Shown here: piece after piece, positions 53,602-64,000 of the stretch
Numbering within the stretch: position 1 is the stretch's first letter
How the letters are laid out: each line of letters begins with the position of its first letter
Assembly (NCBI GenBank): GCA_038373865.1
Contig: JAXGGA010001019.1
Location: 62,001-126,000 of the forward strand
Reading direction: 5' to 3'
DNA: 64,000 nt
Origin: Uloborus plumipes
Lineage: Eukaryota; Arthropoda; Arachnida; Araneae; Uloboridae
The notes under the pieces: generated by a model
Databases searched by the model: none
What the model saw: only the letters and a program-made list of their open reading frames with translations
Told to the model about the DNA's origin: nothing
Program-made: the position numbers and the translations under genes

Positions 53602-56600
53602 AATACATAAATAAATAACACTAAAATTTTAATGTATGCTGCTATTGCGTTTAATTTTATCACAACCATGCTTTTGTGCGATTAAAATCTTTGATTATAA
53701 ATGAAACGTAAAAGGAAGTAGCGTGGTGTTTGCACCAGATTTTTTTAAAATGTGTCTTAAATCTATATATTGACATTTTAACAACATGAATTAAATTATA
53801 TGCCTTTTCTCTCAGTGAGTCTAAAAGTATATCACAATATTGTGTTTTAAAACGATGTCACATTAATTTCCCCCTCCCATGGATCACACCATTTTTTTTC
53901 ATATGTTGTGTCTGTTGATAGATATTATAAGATATATATAGTTTTCTGATTAGTTTTTAAACACTTATTTAGAAAACATGAATAATGTGACACCGGGTAG
54001 AATATGCATGCCAACAAGTGCAACAGGTTATTCTCTGAAGATTTTAAATATTCCTTTAATTATATTGTGAACTGGAAGCACCATAGTTGTCTGCAAAACC
54101 ATAAACAATACAGTTAAACTTTATTTGTGATAGAGCACCAAAAATGCTTGATCTCTAAGGACCCAGAATATTTTTAGTGCATCTACTTAGGTTTTTTTTC
54201 TTTCCCTAAACTGAAATTCCGTAGTTTTAACGAAAGTTTGAAAAACACTACAGTTAAATGACCAAACCATCTCGAGTAAAGGTTTTTATTTCATTTTTAA
54301 TGATTTTTAAAACATAACATAAGTTTTCCAGAAATGTGTTTTGAAGAAAGTATTTGGTTTGGAAAACGAAAAGCTTTTGTTTTAGTTGTCAATGAAGTCA
54401 ACTTTCAATTGTTTTTTTTTTTTCTTTCTTTCTTTTTTTTTTTTTAATTAAGCAAACCAAAAGTGTTTTTAAAGTTTGTAGTAAGCATTGATGTAGAAAA
54501 TTTCAATTCTCAAGAGATGTTGATCCAGGTTTTCTTAAAAACATTTATTACACTATAAGTATGCAATCACATTTTTTAAAGCTTGGTTTTCATTTGGATT
54601 CTGGGACAGTGTCTTTTAGATCTGAAGTATTTTTCAAACTTCAAAGTGTTCCTAAAAAAAACTAAATATAAATATAATTGATCGTGAAACTCTAATTTTC
54701 AACTTCTGCACATGGGTGGAAAAAAATTTTGCACTATTTTGCTTCGAGACATCATGAATAGAGTAGGATCAATTTCCGACAATAGCCAAAATAGCCGGCA
54801 AGCAAAAGCGGCAAAAGAAAGCATTGGAAATGTTTCCAATCATTAAGGATCAACCCCTAGCAAGCAAAAGGATTTAAATGAGATTTTTGTATTACTTAGT
54901 CTGGGGCAAAGTGACAGAACATGAAAGGACACAGGCAAGGGGTGGAGCCAGAAACGATTTGTCTTCATTACAGGTGACGTGCTGGGCATCGATTGTCGTT
55001 AATAAAGTTGATTGATCTGAGGTCTACCAAGCTATCTTTGATGTCTACCTAATGAAATACTAAAAGAAATGATCTGTTTTAAATGTCACAGAAGGACTTC
55101 TCGGATTTTTTTCAAACTACTGGACAAAAAATGGAAGGTTAAACTATCAAAAGTAAAATTAAATGTGAAAACAAATTCGGCATCGTGTCCGGTTGGATCA
55201 AGATTTTGAATTCTCACGCTTCAAAATCTTCTTAATTGAGTTTTCTGTTGTCAAATGTAATAAGTATCAGAGTGCGTTTCCTCAGTAATGACCTAATGTG
55301 AATGGTAAGTAAATTGCATGAAAGAGTTAATAATTATCTTAAACTGCTTCAGTGTATCGTTCGTACAGTTTTACTTTTTGTAAACCTATTTAAATTGATT
55401 AGGTGACTGGAGTTTAAAGATTTTTTTTATATTAATTTCAAATATTATTTCTCACTTTTTTTAATGCATATTATTATTTTCTTAATATTTATTTATTACT
55501 ATTTAGCTACAATCGTCTTAACGTGAAAAAATCAGTTTTTCTTTTTTATTACAAAAGTAAAAAAAAAAAAAAAAAACAACAACAACTAGATGAAATAAAA
55601 CTTTATTATTGCATTATAGTTATTATTAAATATTGATTCAGGTATCCATATCTAGCATGTTTTCTACAATATGACAATGCTTTCTTAGAAAACTGATTTT
55701 GCTTGATTATTATATCTACCAACAAAAATAAATAAAAATACACATAACTTCTAAAAAATATATTACTGCATGACAATTTTAATTAATTCTTTTGAACCCA
55801 TCATAGAAACTACACATTGAAAATATAATACAAAAACACCCAAACATTTCTCATTTAAAACTGAGCTGTGTAAGAGTTCAAATATTTCATTTATCTTTGT
55901 GTTGATCTTCTAGTTGCCAAAAATTATGTAAATTCATTGTAATAAATTCGTAGTTTTTTAAAAAAATATTTGTAAAATATTGTTTAGAAATTTCTAAAGT
56001 AATTTTAAAAAGTAACTCTCAAACTAATGAACGTTGTAACACAAGGAAGTCTCAAATTCAAAAATCTATAAGTACGTTTTTAAAAGTATACTAATTGGTA
56101 AAGCGTTACAAAATGTTGGCGTTAGTGTCAATCTATCCAGTTAGTGTTCCGTAAAATTTCAGAGAAATATTCTAAATGTTTAATGTTGACGAATATTGTC
56201 AAAGCGCACACACATAACAAGTCAGTGTAACCTAGAAAAGTGAGTTTTGATAACGGATTTTTAAAGTAAAAATTGATCAGGAGCTTTTATTTTCAACTGA
56301 GCGCAGAATTCATACTTTCATAGAGTGTAGTGCTCTCTTTTAATCAAACGAGTGTTATACACAGAGGTAATTACGATTTGAGCTACATAAGTGTTGGGGG
56401 TCAACTTGTTTATTTTAGTTGGGTAACCTTACGAAAAGATAGAGCTTACTGACCAAAGGATCCGAATAAAGAACATGTCCTAGTTGAAATTGTCTTTTGT
56501 AGCAATAGCGCGTGGGAGGAAAGCGGTTTTCACCTTAAAAGAGTTATCCTGAGATAAATTTCTCGAAGTACTGACTCGAAAAAAATCTTGAACTATGAAA

Positions 56601-57067
56601 AAATCTGTAGGTAGGGAACTGAAGAGTATAGTAAATATTTGATACTGAAAAGTTTTATATATATTTAGGAGTTATTTAAAAAAAAATTTTTATTAAAACT
56701 AAGATGAATTGATAAAGCGTACTAATGATACCACAGCTGAGATGTTTCTTTTACTATTTTTCACTTAAGAAACTTTCAACAGAGTGATTGAAAGGGTAAC
56801 AGAGAATATGTAATCATTTGTATTTCTTCAGCATTTTCAAGATGTCAGCTCACTAGATTTTTCCTCAATATGTGTATAGAGTTCTTTGTTGCAAAGTTAC
56901 TCGTTTACAATGACGTTTCAATGACTTTCAATGACGTTCGTTAATCACAATGAAGATTAAATAAGTTTTATTTATATTTCTGTAGAGTTCTTTGTTGTAC
57001 AGTAACTCGTTTTCAATGACGTTTCCATGAAGTGTAATGACGCTCTTCGTTCATGGTGAAGATTAAA
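53602..57067. other. AT-rich stretch, no gene seen
   Basis: Contains a CTTT-type microsatellite near 54410-54445 and an A run near 55557-55575. A diverged direct repeat with GAGTTCTTTGTTG and ACGTTTC occurs near 56880 and 56985 (about 105 bp apart). No ORF or element ends recognised. Confidence 0.55.
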
Positions 57068-57069
57068 TA

Positions 57070-57379
57070 AGGTAAATACTCCGAATAAGGGCAAACTAAA
57101 GTTAGGCGCAACCGTTAGGCCCCTAATATGTATTTTATTTATGATTCAATTGACTCAGATATTTGCACATTTATCAAACGGTACATAAAAAGAAGAAAAG
57201 ATAACTACATGTAAAAATATAAGTTCAAATCACGTTTGATACATACAAAACACCGCCAACTGCTTTATACGCGTTTGATACCCAAAACTATTATCAAAAA
57301 TTATATATTTAGCTTAATGGAAAAGAGAAAGACCTATCGTCTCATTCGGGGCACTATCGTCTCGTTCGGGATACTTCGC
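57070..57379. mobile_element. Possible TA-flanked element of the GGGTAA type
   Basis: Starts AGGTAAATACTCCGAATAAG next to TA (57068-57069). Near the right end the inverted motif occurs twice (near 57340-57355 and 57361-57376, reading ATTCGGGGCACTATCG and GTTCGGGATACTTCGC), followed by TA at 57380-57381. The inverted ends agree at roughly half to two thirds of positions, so this is weaker than its relatives. No transposase is seen. Confidence 0.35.
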
Positions 57380-57470
57380 TATGTTTTAGTTTTTGACCAC
57401 TCCTGCTCACGTTTCTTTCTTATCAGTGCAACATATTAATCACAGGATTATATGTGAGGTAAATATAGTA

Positions 57471-57810
57471 CACTACAAAAAATGAACTGTTGTTTTTACA
57501 GTATAATACTGGCAGCCGAGGTTCCAATTTAAAACTGAAATACACAGCAATAAACTAAAACTAGCAATTTTACAGTTTATTGCCGTAAAATTAATCTGTA
57601 TTATACTGTAAAAACAACAGTATAATACTGGCAGCAAGGGTTCAAAACTAAAATGCACGGTAATAAACTGTAAAATTAGCAATCTTGCAGTTTATTACTG
57701 TAAAAGTATAAATTTTACAGTTTAGTACTGTAAAATTAGCAATTTTTACAGTTTATTACTATAAAATTAGTTGTATTATACTGTAAAAACAACATTTATT
57801 TCTTACAGTG
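57471..57810. mobile_element. TA-flanked MITE full of ACAGT palindromes
   Basis: Ends CACTACAAAAAATGAACTG and, reversed, CACTGTAAGAAATAAATG, each followed inward by TTGTTTTTACAGTATAATAC. TA lies on both sides (57469-57470, 57811-57812). The interior repeats TTTACAGTTTATTACTGTAA-like palindromes several times, and the TGTTGTTTTTACAG block also appears mid-element, so it looks like a partial dimer. Confidence 0.7.
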
Positions 57811-57812
57811 TA

Positions 57813-60490
57813 TATATAGTTATCTAAGAGATACGAACGACCGTCCTACATAAGTTTTTGTTACATTCGATTTCGCATGTTTTTAATGGAAATTTTACAG
57901 CAGTGGGACACCGTTTACATGTAATTTTTAGTGGCCATTTCTAAAACTACGCAAAATACTAAAGTACAAGAGGGTAAAATTAATAGAAAATCGAATGCAA
58001 CAAAAACTTGCTTAAACAGTCGCGTGTATCTCTCAGATACAAACAGTATATTTCGGATTGCCACTAATGCTAGCAAATTACCAATGCTGACTAAAAGTAG
58101 GTTTAGGGAAAGTAGGAAAATATCTTAAGTCAGACGCCCGTAGCATTATGTGACTTAAAGCTTTAAAACAAATTAACTCTTAGTGAATCTTTCGGGCACG
58201 CGCGCCCGCAGAAGGTTAACTATCACCAGTTTACCCCACCCCATGTCATAAATACATATGAAAAAAAATGTCATAACGTCATTCAATTCATTGTTTTTTT
58301 CTAAAACTCAATGCAACGTACTCTTGATTAATGCAATGAAAAAAAGCTGTGAAGAAAAGAGAAAATAAACAGAAAAATTCTCCAACATTCTTGTATGTAT
58401 TATTGTATTATCCAACTAAGCTGTAAAACCTTTTTTTTTTTTTAATGAACACTTAACCCCTTGTGACACTATCATTTCGTCAAACACATGCATACCAAAG
58501 AGTGATGTGACGTACTTATCACTACAGAAATATTTTAATTACTTCTGATTTCTTTACTTTTCAGGAGAGCGCGAAAACGTTTGTCGGATGCATTGCAAAG
58601 AATGGTTTTAGTGCTCTTTTAACGCTGCCAAATAGTTGCGAAGTAATTTCTTTCGTAGAATAACGTTCTCAGGGGCTGATGCGGAATAATATTTTACATA
58701 CAATTTAGCAATAAAATGAAAACCGTCATTTTTGCACTAAAGCTAATTTGGCACTGAGGTACAGACTTTTCAAAGCAATTGAACACTTTATGAAGTCCTT
58801 AATATAATGTTTTAAATAAAAAGTATTTATACAAATAACAAATTTTAATCATGACTCGCGTAAGATATCATTAACAAGGATACACTACTACTAGCATCCA
58901 GCTTAAATATAAAGAAAAAAAACGGGAACTCAGTCAAAAAATGAACATATTTATTTAAATACAATTGAAAAACTATGATTAATATCAAAGAATTCACTTT
59001 CGTAAAACGAGACGAAATGTCATGATAGTTTTTTCTCAGAAAATATTTATCATGGGTACCTTTTTATCCTTTCATAGAAACATACAAAACGTTGACTGTC
59101 GTAAGGTACATTAATTTTAAACTGAACTCAAGAATTCAGGAGATTGGAAAAAGTTTAAAATACCTCTTCCAGACTTGATCAAAGAGCAAAATGAAAGTAA
59201 CCGAACATCCATAGCAGAAAGCACAAAGAAACCCCTTCCAAGATTTTTTTACCCTAAACGACATTTGTAAGAAGAAGCATAACTATCTATTCATCATTTT
59301 ACCGAAACACCGATAATGCCTTTTCTTATTGCAGTAATATTTCAAAAATTCATCATTTCCAACGTTTGTCCCCACATTTCAACGTCAATACTACCTTCGC
59401 AAGAATGAGAAAAAGTTATTTTAGATGATTAATAACCGAATCCTAAAATAATGGTCATTTCTAATACAGTAAAAAAAATCGTAACAAGCTCATATCTAAG
59501 ATTGTCCTAATAATTTATCCGATGTTATAAGTTGAAAAATATTAGAAGATTAAATTTTATTTCTTGATCATATGAGCTAAAAGTTTAATTAAACTGTAAA
59601 CGGATACATCACAGGTGATAAGACAGCATGAAATATCCTAAGCCTTTTCAGATAATAACTGCCATTGAATAGTGCAATAAACTCTCGTTAACTTTGCAGC
59701 TACCAGGATATCACATAATTCACATTAAAACGCATTACTAACTTAATCCGTGTAAGAAGATTAAGAAACGTAATCTTGAAAGTATCTTCAACATAAATTG
59801 TTCGCAGTTCTTCTTAAGTCTTTTTCGAGTATGAAAGAATAAATTTCTAAAACAAAGAGTTATAAGGTGCTGTCGCGCTTTTTAAATTATATGTGAGTAC
59901 TTATATCTAATTTATGAATATTTATTAATTTTGACATACATATAAAATTTTCTTTTTTTAATGCAAATAATAGGATATTCACAATAAATTGCAGACCTGA
60001 TGGATTTTTCATAAATACTTAATTTGTTTTTAGTGCGTACATTAATGTATATCTACAAATATATTGTTGAAATCATGACTTTTAAATATAGGACACTTTT
60101 TTTAAACCATTATCTACTTATACTTCTTTGCATATAATATAATTTTTCAGCCATTCAAAATCACACTGAAATTAGCTGAATTATAAAAAAAGTCATGTTT
60201 TCGAAATTAAATGTATCACTTTATTTTTCACTGCTGAACACTATTGTGTAGTTTCTTTTAAAAAAATCATAAAAAGGATTAAGTTAATCGTTTTTTAAGG
60301 GTCACATTACTATTTTCAAATTTAACATTGAAAAAAGCTGCGCTTTTTAATCATTCAAACATTTTGTTTCACAATAAAAAGTAAGATGCAATTATTTTAT
60401 TGTTTTTCTGATCCCTCAAATAATTAAAATTAAATATTATTTAGAAGTTCTAGATGTTTTGATATTGATGTTGTTTGGGGATCGTTTTCG
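57813..60490. other. AT-rich stretch, no gene seen
   Basis: No gene. A GC-rich inverted stretch CGGGCACGCGCGCCCG (about 58195-58210) is followed by AGAAGG and TTAA, possibly a solitary piggyBac-type end. A short open stretch after a splice-acceptor-like TTTACTTTTCAG lies at 58565-58663; see findings. Confidence 0.5.
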
Positions 60491-60494
60491 TTAA

Positions 60495-60799
60495 CCCTTT
60501 ATGCCCCGACGGAACGCAGATGTACCGCTTGTATTAATTTATTACTATAAATCATAAATGACTGGAATCATTCTATTGCTTGAAAGTACCACTCCTTGTA
60601 CTTTGTTGAGAGGTCGACAGATGGTACCTTTGATAGGAAATCATTTTCTTAGGGACCCTAAGGCGTAGTGGGTTTTGGATCCCACTAACTTTTTTTTAAA
60701 AAAATCACTAGTTATATATGCAGATTGGTGTATTTTTAACTAAAAAAGCCAAACAAATGTATAAAAATGTATTTCAAAATTAGTTTGGGACATAAAGGG
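60495..60799. mobile_element. piggyBac-like MITE B
   Basis: Starts CCCTTTATGCCCCGACGG and ends TTTGGGACATAAAGGG, with TTAA on both sides (60491-60494, 60800-60803). Length 305 bp. The ends resemble MITE A at 44959 (CCCATTTATGCCC). No ORF. Confidence 0.8.
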
Positions 60800-60803
60800 T
60801 TAA

Positions 60804-61521
60804 ATATGTTGGTTAGCAATAAATGCTAAATAATGTATTATTTTTATAAGATGAATTCAGATAAGATGGGGTACGTGTGCAACCAAATTTTCAAAGAGCA
60901 CATTCCAATATATGTTGTGCTGTAAAAAAATCTTGTACATTTTTCAAGTTATTAAGTTTTATTTTCTGGCCCTTTATTAAAGTGTAAAGTCAAGCAATTA
61001 CTATGCCAAATGAATCACGAGAAAAAGTTTTGCCAAAACTTTTACTTCACTTATTGTCAAAGTCGCAGTTGCGCCACCGAACGGAGTAGTATCGATAATT
61101 GCTCCTTTTTTGTCAACTAATAAAAGTAAATGCCCCACTTAACAACAACCATTTTGATATAATTATGTATATAGTAATGAAGAATAAGAGCAAATACCTT
61201 CTACCGGTCTCAATGAAAATCCAGTTGCATGTAAAATTGCTCAGTACAAGCCCGTACAAAATAAATTATTTATCATCAAAAAACAAAATCGCATTTTTGT
61301 AGTGTGTTACATTGACAGTCAGTAAATGTGCTCCATTTCAACAGGTTAAATACTTTACTTAAAATAAATAACACCTCAAGATATTTTACTATCAATAAAA
61401 GGAATGTTAATTAACTAAATTAAAACAAATTATTAGTTGCGTAACACATTAAAAACTTTAATAAACTTTAAATTATCAAATGTTTTTTAGAGACTGCAGT
61501 ATTTTATATAATGTTTTGGTA
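60804..61521. other. AT-rich stretch, no gene seen
   Basis: No supportable ORF and no repeat ends noticed. Confidence 0.55.
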
Positions 61522-61523
61522 TA

Positions 61524-62821
61524 GGGTTGGTTCGGGTAAGTGGGCCACTCCCTTTAAAACTGAAATGCGCATATGGTTTTTGTTCTTTTTTGTACTGATC
61601 ATGTTATATTTCATCACAATGATTGGTTTTGCATATATTTCGGATTAATAGAATTTATTTTTTGGATCATATAATTTATGTCAAAAAAATTTTTAAAGAA
61701 CATTTTTTTTTTCAAAGAATGTTTCAATGTTAATTTTTATTATTTTTTTCTATTTTCATCATGCTTTTTTTGTACAGTTGAACCTGAAGTACACATTGCA
61801 ATAAGAATTTTTATGCAAAGTATTATTAATAAGTGTTTAAGGGGAGGGGTCCCACTTACCCCTTGGTTTTTCTCAGTTAGGGTAAGTGGCCACTCCCTCA
61901 CTATGGTGCAAATGGGCCCCCTCATAATAATGATGATTTCAAAATGAAAAGCAGTTCTGATGAATTAATTTCTAAGATGAAATGAAAGATAATGATGCAG
62001 ACCTAGAAGAAATTGATTCTTTAGCTACAAAAACTGCAAAAGCTGGTAACTATGTATTTGGGAAACTTGCATAAAAGACAAATTTAAGTATTATGAAATT
62101 CTAACTTTACAATATGAAATAAATGAAAAAAAATGCCGGTAAATTTGATGGAAAGGATAGAAATAGCTACACTTTTTATTGGTTAGATGTAAGTGAAGTT
62201 AGAATTATAATTGAGGATGAAATGATAATGTCTCTCCCTCAACAAACTTCAAATATAGACGCTGCCATTAAGTGTTTCCATTTTTTTTAAACCTATATAT
62301 TTTTTCTTATTTTACCAAAATTGATCTTAATCGACTCTATTATGTTTGTTTAACGCTAATTTATACTTAAAAGCAAAAAATATGGCTTTTAATGAATTTC
62401 ACAGACACAATTGTTTTGTATCCTGCTTTATAATTTTCTGTCATACACACGTAAATGTAAGTAGATATCTCATTAATGGATACATTTACAAAAAAATATT
62501 TCCTACTAAAATATTACATACTTTATCAGGTAGGACATGCAAACCCCTTTTTTAGATATGCTCATTTTAAATATAAATAAATGAGGGGTGGCCCACCTAC
62601 CCCTTCCTAGAGGGGTAAGTGGGCCACCCACGTCATTTTTTAAAGAATACGATAGTTAAAAACATTTAAAGCATTTTTTTAGAAAATAATGCTGAACTTG
62701 TGTTTATTAATAATGTCCAAGATAAAATAAGTCAACAAGTTTAAACTTTTTTTGCTTTAAAGTTGTTGCATAAGGCTTTAAAACTATTCCAAAAAGGGGG
62801 CCCACTTACCCTAACTAACCC
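61524..62821 (+). mobile_element. pogo/Tigger-like element B
   Basis: Ends GGGTTGGTTCGGGTAAGTGG and, reversed, GGGTTAGTTAGGGTAAGTGG, both next to TA (61522-61523, 62822-62823). Length 1298 bp, almost the same as element A (1283 bp). The motif GGGTAAGTGGGCCA recurs internally near 61879 and 62614 (plus) and near 61845 and 62587 (minus). A degraded transposase C-terminus lies on the plus strand. Confidence 0.8.
61990..62245 (+). pseudogene. pogo-like transposase C-terminal remnant
   Basis: Plus-strand peptides in two frames: DLEEIDSLATKTAKAGNYVF near 62000, DKFKYYEILTLQYEI near 62080, then after a frameshift DGKDRNSYTFYWLDVSEVRI and IIEDEMIMSLPQ to about 62242. The pattern (GNYVF..., KYYEIL..., an aromatic FYW stretch, then EVRII and a final LPQ) resembles the small C-terminal domain of many pogo/Tigger transposases. 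Stops lie between the pieces. The DNA-binding and catalytic domains are missing. Confidence 0.45.
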
Positions 62822-62823
62822 TA

Positions 62824-63824
62824 CTTATGATTTTTGACACGTTTTTTAAATCTTTGCATCTTTAATTTATTGCGAAAACAGGTTGCAACTTTTTTATTAG
62901 TGTGAACTTACTGTTCTTACGTATTTTAGACGAGCTTAAAATAAAAGTATTTAATTTTTGTCGATTTTTGCTTATTGAAACCCATATGTTGACCTTTTAA
63001 GACTTCGTAATGCTATAGTCAGATAAGTCGAAGACTTCTTTCCTTCGAGAGATCCCGGGTTCGGTTTCAGCTTAACACATGAATTTTCTTGATCAATATA
63101 TCACTTCTTCAGCCCATGTCTTAATGATTCGGATTCCACTTTTGGCTACAGATGCCCTAGTTATCCATATCTGTAGTTTATGCTCTACCTGTTTAGTCTG
63201 GAATTAGTAAACAAGATGGTCAATCGTTTGAGTTAAAGAAGGGAAATATTGTCTAAGTGAAATGGTACATTTTTACTCCAACTGAAGTAGCTCTTAGCGG
63301 TAATTTTTAACATTGCTGTTGAACATGTAGTTAATTTCAGTCGGAAAAAAGTGTTCTCTAAAAATATAAATAAATAACAATGAAAGCTAGTTTTAAATAA
63401 TGACTGATTCCAAACTATTTTGTTGCATACAAAAAATAATTCTTATTTTTATAAAATGTTTAAGCTCTTACCCTCAATGTTTCAAATAATGATTAAGACC
63501 GGCAAATGTGTAAAATAGCTGTTTATTATTTAACCCATATTGGACCACTTATAGAACGCGTCATCAAAAAAACTTAAAATTGCATTTATGTTATTACTAG
63601 GAGGTGCTTAGACATATAAAACAAAAATTTTTAAATTATCTTTTTTAGTTTTTTAAATACAGGCTGTCCTATAAATAGGACAACGGTCCAATGCGCTACC
63701 TAAATTTCAAAATTTTAACTTACTGTCCTAGAAAAAAAATTAAGAGTGAAACTTTGGAAAGCAGTCCAAACAAAGTCCAACATTGCATTTTTGGCATATA
63801 AAGAGACCTAAACACAGGCCCCTC
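62824..63824. other. AT-rich stretch with one tRNA-like motif
   Basis: Apart from the tRNA-like stretch at 63012-63075 nothing recognisable was seen. Confidence 0.5.
63012..63075 (+). other. Weak tRNA-like sequence
   Basis: GCTATAGTCAGATAAGTC resembles a decayed A box, and CCCGGGTTCGGTTTC about 35 bases later resembles a B box. Neither the acceptor nor the T stem pairs fully. Probably a tRNA-derived relic. Confidence 0.3.
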
Positions 63825-64000
63825 ATTTAGGAGGGTCAGAGAATGCCAATTATCCCCCCCCCCTGGCTTTAAGAATGCATTTACGTATAAGTGGGCTTAT
63901 TTTTTGTAGTTTTCCGATGAAATTGCAGTTTTTTTTACCCTTTGACGCCCCCTCTGGCCCGTCATTTAGGGGGGGTCAGGGGGTCAATTGCCCCCCCCCC
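63825..64000. mobile_element. CAGGCCCGTCATTT-family MITE, copies 3 and 4 (truncated)
   Basis: CAGGCCCCTCATTTAGG at 63825 opens a copy that shares CCGATGAAATTGCA with copy 2 but has lost its right end. Near 63954 a second start, CTGGCCCGTCATTTAGGG, begins in the same orientation and runs off the window in a C tract. The two appear to be head-to-tail. Confidence 0.65.

Overview
The window looks like intergenic, transposon-packed DNA from an animal nuclear genome. It is very AT-rich, full of homopolymer runs, and has almost no open frame longer than about 130 codons. The mobile elements (Tc1-like, pogo/Tigger-like, piggyBac-like, hAT-like, P-like, Helitron) are typical of arthropods. My guess is a chelicerate such as a spider, but nothing in the window proves the species. 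I found no intact host gene, no convincing functional tRNA or rRNA gene and no CRISPR array. Every recognisable protein fragment is a broken transposon gene or a broken multicopy gene.

Layout. 0.2-2.9 kb: a frameshifted pseudogene is interrupted by a 2-kb insertion that left no clear target duplication. That insertion carries a 61-bp minisatellite, which is itself split by a hAT-type element with a perfect 8-bp target duplication. 5.0-7.9 kb: a transposon end, a tRNA-like hairpin, and a second, smaller element with the same kind of ends as the first. 11.2-11.8 kb: a decayed Tc1 transposase. 15.0-19.5 kb: a three-level nest. A Tc1-like element (DD36E spacing) is broken by a P-like element and by a CGTCCCC-rich element with a 9-bp target duplication, and the latter contains a Tigger-like MITE. 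19.5-20.7 kb: a second Tc1-like element starts 6 bp further on.

25.6-26.5 kb: a piggyBac-like remnant. 29.5-30.7 kb: a pogo-like element with a psq-type DNA-binding ORF. 32.2-33.6 kb: a third Tc1-like element. 36.5-39.0 kb: a fold-back element with two arms of about 1 kb. 40.4-42.9 kb: a TA-flanked element built around a repeated 15-bp motif. 46.1-49.2 kb: a Helitron with textbook ends inside a (TA)n microsatellite. Its 5' end is amplified as a 604-bp dimeric higher-order repeat, and a TTAA-flanked insertion interrupts that array. 53-64 kb: scattered MITEs and one more degraded pogo-like element.

How it fits together. There is no pathway here; the window is a record of successive insertions. 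Several insertions sit inside sequences whose uninterrupted form can be read nearby (tandem sister copies) or rebuilt across the junction (coding frame), so element boundaries and order of insertion can be stated to the base. The most unusual shared pattern is a group of TA-flanked elements (29.5, 40.4, 53.4, 61.5 and possibly 57.1 kb). Most of them begin with GGGTAA or a close variant, and each repeats its own terminal motif several times inside the element in both orientations. Long stretches between elements are AT-rich and hold nothing I can support.
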